Assembly (NCBI GenBank): GCA_022866185.1
Contig: JALHUG010000118.1
Location: 1-5,892, forward strand
Direction of reading: 5' to 3'
DNA: 5,892 nt
Source of the DNA: Dehalococcoidia bacterium
Lineage (GTDB): Bacteria > Chloroflexota > Dehalococcoidia > SM23-28-2
Part shown: positions 1-5,377 of the stretch, piece after piece
Layout of the letters: each line of letters starts with the position of its first letter
Numbering within the stretch: the first letter of the stretch is position 1
Translations under genes and position numbers: made by a program
The notes under the pieces: model-generated
The model's input: the letters and a program-made list of their open reading frames with translations, nothing else
What the model was told of the DNA's origin: nothing
Database searches by the model: none

Positions 1-1063
1 GCTCCAGGGCGGGCGGGATGCCCTCCGTCTGGCACAAGAGGCAGAAGCCCTCCAGGGCCTCCTTGTCCGTCACCGCCACGTAGGTGGCGCGGCCCTCCTC
101 CTTGTAGTAGCTGTGCTCGGGCCCCACGCCCGGGTAGTCCAACCCCGCCGAGATGCTGTGGGTTTCCAGCACCTGGCCCCACCTGTCCTGCAGAAGGTAG
201 GAGAGGGAGCCGTGGAGAACGCCCGGACGCCCTCGCCCCAGGCTGGCGGCGTGGCGACCGCTCTCCAGGCCGTCGCCGGCGGCCTCCACCCCGATGAAGC
301 GCACGTCGGCATCGGCATAGAAGGGATGGAACAACCCCATGGCGTTGGAGCCGCCGCCCACGCAGGCCACGGCGAAATCGGGCAGGCGGCCGGCCGCTTC
401 CAGCATCTGCTCGCGCGCCTCCCGGCCGATGACCGACTGCCAGTCGCGCACCATCATCGGGTAGGGATGAGGGCCCACGGTGCTGCCCAGGAGGTAGTGC
501 GTATTGCCAACGTTCGTCACCCAATCGCGGATGGCCTCGTTGATGGCGTCCTTGAGGGTGCGACTGCCGCTGGCCACCGAGATGACCTGCGCCCCCAGGA
601 GCTTCATGCGGAAGACATTGAGGGCCTGACGGGCGATGTCCTCCTCGCCCATGTAGACCACGCACTCCAGGCCGAGGATGGCGCAGACGGTGGCAGCGGC
701 CACGCCGTGCTGGCCGGCCCCCGTCTCGGCGACCACGCGCGGCTTGCCCATGCGCTTGGCCAGCAGCCCCTGGCCCAGGGCGTTGTTGATCTTGTGGGAG
801 CCGGTGTGGGCCAGGTCCTCCCGCTTGAGGTAGATGCGGGCGCCGCCCAGACGGTCGCTCAGGTTCTGGGCGAAATAGAGGGGCGTGGGCCGACCGGCGT
901 AGTCGCGTAGGAGGGACGCCAGCTCCCGCTGGAAGAGCTCGTCCTGCTGAGCCTGGTGATAGGCCTCCGTCAGATCGGCCAGGGCGGTCATCAGGGTCTC
1001 CGGCACGAACTGGCCGCCGAAGGGCCCAAAGTGGCCGCTGGAATCAGGTAGACACGGCTTCAT
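1..1063 (-). CDS. trpB: Tryptophan synthase beta chain (3' end cut off)
   Basis: TrpB joins indole to L-serine using pyridoxal phosphate, the last step of tryptophan synthesis, normally in a cytoplasmic alpha2-beta2 complex with TrpA. The reading frame opens with an FGPFGGQFVPET segment typical of the family. The PLP lysine is Lys91 in HTGSHKINNALGQ, the catalytic glutamate is Glu113 in AETGAGQHG, and the PLP phosphate loop is GGGSN at 236-240. All lie four residues after the Salmonella numbering (Lys87, Glu109), so there are no internal gaps. The frame runs off the left edge after Glu354 (IPPALE), leaving roughly 45-50 residues outside. It looks like the ordinary TrpB1 type. The ATG lies one base after the hicB stop (TAG-C-ATG), with a GGAG at 1075-1072 inside hicB as a plausible ribosome site, so translation is probably coupled to hicB. 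trpA is expected next but lies outside the window. Confidence 0.97.
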   Translation of the reverse strand, partial: MKPCLPDSSGHFGPFGGQFVPETLMTALADLTEAYHQAQQDELFQRELASLLRDYAGRPTPLYFAQNLSDRLGGARIYLKREDLAHTGSHKINNALGQGLLAKRMGKPRVVAETGAGQHGVAAATVCAILGLECVVYMGEEDIARQALNVFRMKLLGAQVISVASGSRTLKDAINEAIRDWVTNVGNTHYLLGSTVGPHPYPMMVRDWQSVIGREAREQMLEAAGRLPDFAVACVGGGSNAMGLFHPFYADADVRFIGVEAAGDGLESGRHAASLGRGRPGVLHGSLSYLLQDRWGQVLETHSISAGLDYPGVGPEHSYYKEEGRATYVAVTDKEALEGFCLLCQTEGIPPALE

Positions 1064-1064
1064 G

Positions 1065-1562
1065 CTACGAGCTCCGAGCCGACTTCCCGACGACGCGGGG
1101 CCGACCCCCTGCTGGCTGGCCGACCTTGCTGGCATCGGAGGCGAGGCGGAAGGCTGCATCCATGCGCCGAACGACCCTTGCTGCGATGTCATCGTCCATG
1201 CCCTGGCCCGCGACATGTGCCCCAATTGCAGTCACCAGATACTGGTTGAGGCTGACTCCCTCCAACTCCGCCCTTCTAACGGCTTCCCGATGAAGTGACT
1301 TGGGCATCCTCAACGCTATGTGGCCGCTGTAACCCCGCGTGGCGGCAGGGCTGGGAATAGGCTGGCCCGCGTCCAAAGCAGCGGCGATCCAGCCTTCCAT
1401 GGCCTCCTCGACGTTCTTGATAGCTTCCTCCGGGGTATCGCCCTCACTGAAACAACCCGGAAGCTCAAGAACCTCAGCGAAATAGCCCCCTGAAGGGTCG
1501 GGCACAAGAACCCTCGAATAGGGTTCCGAAAGGTACTTCGCAACCTGCTCAGGCTCTGCCAT
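1065..1562 (-). CDS. hicB: HicB-family antitoxin with ribbon-helix-helix domain
   Basis: Antitoxin of a type II HicAB pair, expected to bind and neutralise HicA and to repress its own promoter. The 165-residue product has two recognisable parts. Residues about 14-70 match the HicB N-terminal RNase H-like fold (SGGYFAEVLELPGCFSEGDT followed by a helix with EEAIKNVEEAMEGW). Residues about 79-117 form an Arc/MetJ-type ribbon-helix-helix domain, with the strand HIALRMPKSLH and a helix ending VSLNQYLVTAI. After that comes a tail of about 45 residues rich in Arg, Ala and Gly that I cannot assign. The ATG is two bases after the hicA stop and has a strong GGAGGG site at 1574-1569, six bases upstream, which should favour antitoxin synthesis over toxin. 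Its stop is separated from trpB by one base, so it sits inside the trp operon. Family assignment is secure; DNA binding and regulation are inferred. Confidence 0.93.
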   Translation of the reverse strand: MAEPEQVAKYLSEPYSRVLVPDPSGGYFAEVLELPGCFSEGDTPEEAIKNVEEAMEGWIAAALDAGQPIPSPAATRGYSGHIALRMPKSLHREAVRRAELEGVSLNQYLVTAIGAHVAGQGMDDDIAARVVRRMDAAFRLASDASKVGQPAGGRPRVVGKSARSS

Positions 1563-1564
1563 GC

Positions 1565-1807
1565 CTATCCCTCCACTTCATAGTCGCGCTCTAGCTCGTC
1601 TAGTACCCTGTCCACCAGCCAGGGACTTAACGCTCCCGGATGGTTCAGGATTGAAATGGGTCTCCTGCCTGGCTTCAGGAAGATGTGATGGCTGCCGTTC
1701 ACCCGGTCCAGTTTCCATCCTGCCGTCTCGACGAGGGACTGGAGCTCCCGGAAGCGTACGTTCGCTTTTCGCTGCCGCAAGCCCCGTATCCTACGCCGGA
1801 CATCCAT
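1565..1807 (-). CDS. hicA: HicA-family mRNA interferase toxin
   Basis: HicA toxins have a small double-stranded-RNA-binding-like fold and cleave mRNA independently of the ribosome, stopping growth unless held by HicB. The 80-residue product shows the family core: helix NVRFRELQSLVETAGW, then LDRVNGSHHIFLKP. The GSHH motif at residues 38-41 carries the catalytic histidine, probably His41 by alignment with the E. coli GSNH. A later segment, ISILNHPGALSPWLVDRVL, fits the C-terminal strand and helix. About 13 basic residues precede the usual start of the fold, as in one common HicA subgroup. No key residue is missing and there is no frameshift, so the toxin is probably active. There is no Shine-Dalgarno sequence before the ATG. 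The bases immediately upstream are a promoter whose predicted start point is the ATG itself, so a leaderless message is likely. hicB follows after two bases. Confidence 0.93.
   Translation of the reverse strand: MDVRRRIRGLRQRKANVRFRELQSLVETAGWKLDRVNGSHHIFLKPGRRPISILNHPGALSPWLVDRVLDELERDYEVEG
1569..1574 (-). promoter_or_regulatory. Strong ribosome binding site of hicB
   Basis: GGAGGG lies in the last codons of hicA, six bases before the hicB ATG. It contrasts with the absence of any such site before hicA, and would let ribosomes start on the antitoxin independently of toxin translation. Confidence 0.75.
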
Positions 1808-1809
1808 AA

Positions 1810-1829
1810 TGATACTATATATGATATCA
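1810..1829. promoter_or_regulatory. Imperfect 20-bp dyad over the -10 element, second candidate operator
   Basis: TGATA (1810-1814) and TATCA (1825-1829) bracket an AT-rich centre; 16 of the 20 positions are self-complementary. The dyad covers the -10 hexamer. It differs in sequence from the palindrome at the -35, so either two different proteins bind or only one of the two is a true operator. AT-rich sequence produces such symmetry by chance more readily, so this is weaker evidence than the -35 palindrome. Confidence 0.4.
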
Positions 1830-1842
1830 CACCACTTGTCAA
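1814..1842 (-). promoter_or_regulatory. Promoter of hicAB (and probably trpB), predicted leaderless
   Basis: On the minus strand a perfect -35 hexamer TTGACA (1842-1837) is followed by a 17-bp spacer and a -10 hexamer TATAGT (1819-1814), five of six matches to the sigma-70 consensus. Six bases later, at 1807, is the A of the hicA ATG, exactly where transcription would be expected to start. The promoter would therefore give an mRNA with no 5' leader, in keeping with the lack of a ribosome binding site for hicA. It would also supply a second entry point for trpB. The motif matches are seen directly; activity and start point are inferred. Confidence 0.8.
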
Positions 1843-1847
1843 GTGGT
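1831..1847. promoter_or_regulatory. 17-bp perfect palindrome over the -35 element, candidate HicB operator
   Basis: ACCACTTG and CAAGTGGT form two perfect 8-bp arms around a single central base. The arms contain the whole TTGACA -35 element of the hic promoter. HicB ribbon-helix-helix dimers are known to bind palindromes in their own promoters, so a repressor bound here would block RNA polymerase. No T-run follows, so it is unlikely to be a terminator. Confidence 0.65.
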
Positions 1848-1930
1848 ACAGTGCCAAGATGTGACGATAGAAATTATGCTTGAACTAGTAGGAGGGAGCC
1901 GGACACAAGATGTTTGCGCGACCCCGATTG

Positions 1931-2650
1931 CTACTCGACTTCCTTGGCCGCCGCAACGAACGCCCGAATCTTGGCCACGTCCTTGACCCCGTCCGTCTCC
2001 ACGCCGCTGGACACGTCCACCGCCCAGGGCCGCACCAGATGCACCGCCTCGCCCACGCTCTCCGGCGTCAGGCCGCCGGCCAGGATGATCGGCCGCTTGG
2101 CCGCCACGCCCCGCGCCACCTGCCAGTCGAAGGTCTGGCCGCTGCCACCCAGGATGCCCTCCACGTCGCTGTCCAGCAGGCAGATAGCGGCCGTGCCCGG
2201 GCGCATCGTCGCCAGGACGCTGCGCGCCGACGCTGAAGCGCTCACCCGTATGGCCTTGATCACCGGCCGAGCTATCTCCAGGCACGTCCCCCAGGCCTCG
2301 TGTCCGCTGAGCTGCACCAGGTCGAGCCCGCAGCTCTCGGCGATCGAGTTTATGGTCGCGGCCTCGGCGTCGGCAAAGACGCCCACCAGCAGGGGACGCT
2401 TGCGCCACAGCAGGTTCTCGATGCTGCGCGCCCACTGGCGGAACCAGCGCGCATCGGCCAGCGCCTCGGCCGGCGGTGCCTCAGCAGTCGCTTGGCTCGA
2501 CCCGAGGGCGCGCGCGATGGCCTGCGCCTGCTCGACGGTTACCCGCCGCCGACTGCCCGCAAAGACGACGCCGATAAGATCGGCGCCGGCGTCCGCCGCC
2601 GCGACGGCGTGGCGGGGCTCACGGATGCCACATATCTTGACGAGGGTCAT
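1931..2650 (-). CDS. trpF: Phosphoribosylanthranilate isomerase with an extra internal segment
   Basis: TrpF converts phosphoribosylanthranilate to CdRP by an Amadori rearrangement, as a (beta/alpha)8 barrel in the cytoplasm. Visible landmarks are KICGI with the catalytic Cys7, the substrate-binding Arg36 in SRRRV, GVFAD at 90-94, the catalytic acid Asp160 in CLLDS, the phosphate-binding LAGGL at 190-194, and VDVSSGVE at 211-218. At 239 residues it is longer than the usual 200-210: about 32 residues (roughly 51-86, with ARWFRQWARSIENLLWRKRP) sit between the second barrel strand and GVFAD. The usual VQLHG motif reads VQLSG, so Ser115 replaces a histidine that contacts substrate in Thermotoga TrpF. 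The true start is the ATG that overlaps the trpC stop as ATGA. An open frame extends farther upstream but it only shadows trpC. A GGGGAG at 2667-2662 is a possible ribosome site. Confidence 0.95.
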   Translation of the reverse strand: MTLVKICGIREPRHAVAAADAGADLIGVVFAGSRRRVTVEQAQAIARALGSSQATAEAPPAEALADARWFRQWARSIENLLWRKRPLLVGVFADAEAATINSIAESCGLDLVQLSGHEAWGTCLEIARPVIKAIRVSASASARSVLATMRPGTAAICLLDSDVEGILGGSGQTFDWQVARGVAAKRPIILAGGLTPESVGEAVHLVRPWAVDVSSGVETDGVKDVAKIRAFVAAAKEVE

Positions 2651-3459
2651 GCTCTCAACAGCTCCCCGATCATGGCCGCCGGATCGTCCGCCGTCACCAG
2701 CGCCTCGCCGATAAGGACGGCGTTCACCCCCAACGCCCGCAGTCGCTGCACGTCGGCGCGAGTGTGGATGCCGCTCTCGGCCACCACCACCCTGTCCCGC
2801 GGGATGAGCGGACGCAGGCGCTCGCTCACCGCCAGGTCCACCTCGAACGTCCGCAGGTCGCGGTTGTTGATGCCGATGACCTCGGCGTCGGCGGCCAGCG
2901 CACGCTCCAGCTCCCGCTCGTCGTGCACCTCCACCAGGCACTCCATGTCCAGCGTGCGAGCCAGCGCCAGCAGCTCGACCAGTTGCTGCTGCTTGAGGAT
3001 TGCAGCGATGAGAAGCACAGCATCGGCGCCGTAGTCCCGCGCCTCGAACAAGTGGTAGGCATCGAACAGGAAGTCCTTACGCAAAACGGGCGGGCGATGG
3101 CCGCCACGGCCATCGAGGACCGCACGCACGGCCTCCAGGTCGTCCAGGTTACCCCCGAAGTGCCGTTTCTCGGTGAGCACCGATATCGCCGCCGCGCCGC
3201 TGCTGACGTAGGTGCGGGCCAGCGCCTGCGCGTCCAGATCGGCGCGCAGTATGCCGCGCGAGGGCGACGCCCGCTTGACCTCGGCGATGAGGCCCAGCGA
3301 AGGGCCCCGTAGCGCCTCGGCCAGCGAGCGCGTCGGCGGCGCCCCCTGGGCCAGCCGCGTGCGCAGGATACCCAGCGGCTCGCTCAGACGGCGGCGCTCC
3401 AACTGCCGACGCTTACCGGCCAGGATGCGGTCGAGGATGGCGGGAAGCACCTTAGCCAA
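2647..3459 (-). CDS. trpC: Indole-3-glycerol phosphate synthase
   Basis: TrpC closes the indole ring: CdRP loses carbon dioxide and water to give indole-3-glycerol phosphate, the substrate of tryptophan synthase. The 270-residue product is a monofunctional (beta/alpha)8 enzyme of normal length. Seen in order are the N-terminal helical extension, IAEVKRASPSRG (Glu60 and Lys62), VLTEKRHFGG, the catalytic lysine Lys128 in LRKDFLFD, ECLVEVHDE, IGINNRDLRTF, VVAESGI and VLIGEALV. All expected active-site positions are present. Translation starts at TTG, eight bases inside the end of trpD, with GAGGTGA nine bases upstream. A GTG at 3450-3448 is the alternative but is 18 bases from that site. Its stop overlaps the trpF start in ATGA, so trpD, trpC and trpF are translationally coupled. 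Confidence 0.96.
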   Translation of the reverse strand: MAKVLPAILDRILAGKRRQLERRRLSEPLGILRTRLAQGAPPTRSLAEALRGPSLGLIAEVKRASPSRGILRADLDAQALARTYVSSGAAAISVLTEKRHFGGNLDDLEAVRAVLDGRGGHRPPVLRKDFLFDAYHLFEARDYGADAVLLIAAILKQQQLVELLALARTLDMECLVEVHDERELERALAADAEVIGINNRDLRTFEVDLAVSERLRPLIPRDRVVVAESGIHTRADVQRLRALGVNAVLIGEALVTADDPAAMIGELLRA

Positions 3460-4471
3460 AGCTAACCGTCACCTCGATGAACCGGTCGAGCTTCTCCCCG
3501 GCAGCGCCGCTGTCGATGGCCTGGGCGGCCAGGCTAACGCCCTCGGCCAGGGTGGCGACCTTGTCGGCAGCTACCAGGGCCGCCGCCGAGTTCAGCAGGA
3601 CGATGTCCCGCAGGGGACCCTGCTCGCCGCCAAAGACGGCGCGTATGGCGGCAGCGTTCTCCTGGGGCGAGCCGCCCTTCACCGCCTGGCCGCTGGCTTG
3701 GCGCAGCCCCACCTCTTCCGGCTTCACCCGGTAGGAGCGGATGTCGCCCTCCTTGATCTCATACACCAGACTGAAGCCGCCCAGCGTCATCTCGTCCAGG
3801 CCGTCCTCGCCGTGCACCACCAGCGCGTGGCGACAGCCCAGGCGTCCCAGCACCTGGGTCATCCTCTCGCCGATGGTGGGGTCGGCCACCCCCAGCACCT
3901 GGGCCTTGGCCCCCGCCGGGTTGGTCAGCGGCCCCAGGATGTTGAACACGCTGCGCACGCCGATCTCCCGCCGCGGGCCAGCGGCGAAGCGCATCGCCGG
4001 ATGGAAGGTGGGGGCGAACATGAAGCCGACGCCCACCTCGCGCAGGCAGTGGGCCACACCCTCCGGCGGCAGGTCGATCCTGGCCCCCAGGGCCTCCAGG
4101 ACGTCGGCCGAGCCGCACTGGCTGGTCATCGCCCGATTGCCGTGCTTGGCAACGATGGCGCCCGCTCCGGCGGCCACGAAGGCGGCGGCGGTCGACACGT
4201 TGAACGTGCCCATGCGGTCGCCGCCGGTGCCGCAGGTGTCGAGCAGGGACGCCCCATCGAAGGGCACGCGCAGGGCCTTGGCCCGCATCACCCGCGCCAT
4301 GCCAGCGATCTCCTCCATCGTCTCGCCCTTCAGGCGCAGGGCCACCAGGAAGGCCGCCAGTTGGGCGGGCGTGGCCTCCCCCGACATGATCTCCTCCATG
4401 ACGCCCGCCGCTTCCTCCTCGCTGAGGGAGCGGCCCTGGTTGACGATTGCATCGATGGCTTCGCGGATCAT
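3452..4471 (-). CDS. trpD: Anthranilate phosphoribosyltransferase
   Basis: TrpD transfers phosphoribose from PRPP to anthranilate, the second committed step to tryptophan. The 339-residue product is the usual length for a stand-alone enzyme (no fused glutaminase). It has an N-terminal helical domain (1-70), then the PRPP-binding DTCGTGGDRMGTFNVSTA with GTGGD at 81-85, and KHGNR at 109-113. These are followed by CGSADVLEALG, GVGFMFAPTFHPAMR, the RSVFNILGPLTNPA segment that lines the anthranilate site, and VVHGEDGLDEMT. All hallmark motifs are intact. The ATG is preceded by AGGAG at 4485-4481 with nine bases between. The preceding gene, an AlbA_2-domain protein, ends 15 nt upstream. The trpC start lies inside its last codons (8-nt overlap), consistent with one co-translated block. 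Confidence 0.97.
   Translation of the reverse strand: MIREAIDAIVNQGRSLSEEEAAGVMEEIMSGEATPAQLAAFLVALRLKGETMEEIAGMARVMRAKALRVPFDGASLLDTCGTGGDRMGTFNVSTAAAFVAAGAGAIVAKHGNRAMTSQCGSADVLEALGARIDLPPEGVAHCLREVGVGFMFAPTFHPAMRFAAGPRREIGVRSVFNILGPLTNPAGAKAQVLGVADPTIGERMTQVLGRLGCRHALVVHGEDGLDEMTLGGFSLVYEIKEGDIRSYRVKPEEVGLRQASGQAVKGGSPQENAAAIRAVFGGEQGPLRDIVLLNSAAALVAADKVATLAEGVSLAAQAIDSGAAGEKLDRFIEVTVSFG
3469..3475 (-). promoter_or_regulatory. Ribosome binding site that decides the trpC TTG start
   Basis: GAGGTGA lies inside the last codons of trpD, nine bases before TTG at 3459-3457 and 18 bases before the alternative GTG at 3450. The spacing favours the TTG. Confidence 0.65.
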
Positions 4472-4480
4472 AGCAGTGGT

Positions 4481-4485
4481 CTCCT
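4481..4485 (-). promoter_or_regulatory. Ribosome binding site of trpD
   Basis: AGGAG begins two bases after the TGA of the preceding AlbA_2 gene and is nine bases before the trpD ATG. This shows that trpD keeps its own initiation signal at the junction with the embedded gene. Confidence 0.7.
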
Positions 4486-4486
4486 A

Positions 4487-5377
4487 TCACCCTTTCGGGG
4501 GGAACGCCACGATTCGCCGACTGAACGCGCCGCCGTCCACCAGGTGCACCTCCTCCTCCCTGAACCGATCCGCAACGAGATCGAGAAGCCGCCTCGATTC
4601 CCAAGTTAGGCCCCAATCGTCCTTGTAGGTCGCAATCACCTCGACACTGGACGGGAGCGCCTCAGGTATGCCGCTCAGGTTGAACCAGAAAAGGCCGTAT
4701 GCCTTGAAGCCAAGGCTCGGAGTGGCGTGCTGGCTCTCGTATGGGTAGGGTAGGTCCTCGTAGCCACTGTCGCATTCCGCGACGGGGGGCTGGAAGCGGA
4801 AGCTCACGTCATGAGCCGTGGCTGAGCCTTCTTCCACCCATACAGAACCGGACAACCGCTTGGCATCGGACCTCGTAATTTGGTGCTGTTTCAAGAGGGC
4901 TACGCAAACTCTGGGGTCAGATGGCAGCGCCCGGCGCAGGCGCATAAAATCCTCTTTCTGAGTAACCCTCCCGACTCGCCTGTACGCCTGCAATTCGCTT
5001 GCCCCAACGGTTTTGCCAAGCGCGACGGCGTCCCTGCTATACAGGTACACTCCCACGATGGGTGGGATGTCGGACGGGACTTCTGCTATCACCACCCTCT
5101 TGGCGTCGCAGTCGAAAGCCTCCTCGATGAAGACGGGCAAGGATGGATAGCTGTGATCCTTGATGGCGTTGGCTAGGTTCTCCAGCGTGTTCTCTCCCAC
5201 CTCGACACCAGCGACTGTCCCATCGTTCCTCACGCCGAAAAGGACGCGGCCGCTTTGGGCATTGGCAAAGGCCACCATCGTCTCGATCGCGGCGCTCTGC
5301 TCCGCGAAGGAAGTCTTGAACTCCACGGTCTGGCCCTCACCGTTCTTCAGGATCTCGTCCAGATGTTCGCGTCTCAT
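4487..5377 (-). CDS. AlbA_2 (Schlafen-type) domain protein embedded in the trp operon
   Basis: The 296-residue product begins with an AlbA_2 putative nucleic-acid-binding domain (about 1-135). GQTVEFKTSF is at 15-24, followed by a helix ending VAFANAQSGRVLFGVRNDGTVAGV (35-58), a KRVVIAEVPSDIPP strand-turn, and YRRVGRVTQKEDF at 132-144, which resembles the family's closing RxG motif. Proteins of this group are often annotated as ATP-binding or transcriptional regulators, but the biochemical role is generally unknown. Residues 150-296 match no family I recognise. They lack the helix-turn-helix or helicase parts often attached to AlbA_2, and contain an aromatic-rich stretch near 200-230 and the segment WGLTWESRRLLDLVADRF. 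There is no signal peptide or membrane segment. The ATG overlaps the trpG stop (ATGA) without a clear ribosome site of its own, implying translational coupling. One 60-base stretch counts 32 G+C against 45 in trpD, suggesting later acquisition. Its role in tryptophan synthesis, if any, is not shown. Confidence 0.85.
   Translation of the reverse strand: MRREHLDEILKNGEGQTVEFKTSFAEQSAAIETMVAFANAQSGRVLFGVRNDGTVAGVEVGENTLENLANAIKDHSYPSLPVFIEEAFDCDAKRVVIAEVPSDIPPIVGVYLYSRDAVALGKTVGASELQAYRRVGRVTQKEDFMRLRRALPSDPRVCVALLKQHQITRSDAKRLSGSVWVEEGSATAHDVSFRFQPPVAECDSGYEDLPYPYESQHATPSLGFKAYGLFWFNLSGIPEALPSSVEVIATYKDDWGLTWESRRLLDLVADRFREEEVHLVDGGAFSRRIVAFPPKG

Larger units (their letters stand above)
1808..1930. 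other. AT-rich intergenic gap between trpF and hicA
   Basis: This 123-nt stretch is the only sizeable non-coding segment in the window. The 60 bases at 1801-1860 count 22 G+C (37%), far below the neighbouring genes. Its hicA-proximal half holds the hic promoter and two palindromes. The trpF-proximal half (about 1850-1930) has no recognisable gene, tRNA or hairpin followed by a T-run, so I see no intrinsic terminator after trpF and read-through from trpF into hicA is possible. The octamer CAAGATGT occurs twice on the plus strand (1855-1862 and 1906-1913) with no evident role. Confidence 0.8.

Noticed and set aside
113..910. Plus-strand open frame of 265 codons opposite trpB
   Set aside because: It mirrors trpB codons, has no recognisable domain, and has no promoter or ribosome site of its own.
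1831..1847. Palindrome after trpF as a rho-independent terminator
   Set aside because: The stem is short, the centre is a single base and no T-run follows on either strand. Overlap with the -35 hexamer fits an operator better.
1836..1880. Divergent plus-strand promoter in the trpF-hicA gap
   Set aside because: TTGTCA is present only as part of the palindrome, and no acceptable -10 lies 16-18 bp away. No plausible plus-strand gene follows.
1855..1913. Direct repeat CAAGATGT in the trpF-hicA gap as an attachment site or regulator iteron
   Set aside because: It consists of two eight-base copies with unlike flanks and no integrase nearby; chance is sufficient.
2651..2941. Upstream extension of the trpF frame
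   Set aside because: It overlaps the conserved C-terminal part of trpC and encodes Gly/Arg/Ala-rich shadow sequence. The KICG motif near residue 5 after the ATG at 2650 fixes the true start.
3212..4609. Long plus-strand open frame of 465 codons opposite trpD and trpC
   Set aside because: It is antisense to two well-supported enzymes; high GC makes stop codons rare in the opposite frames, and its translation is a low-complexity mix of Gly, Ala, His and Arg with no family motif.
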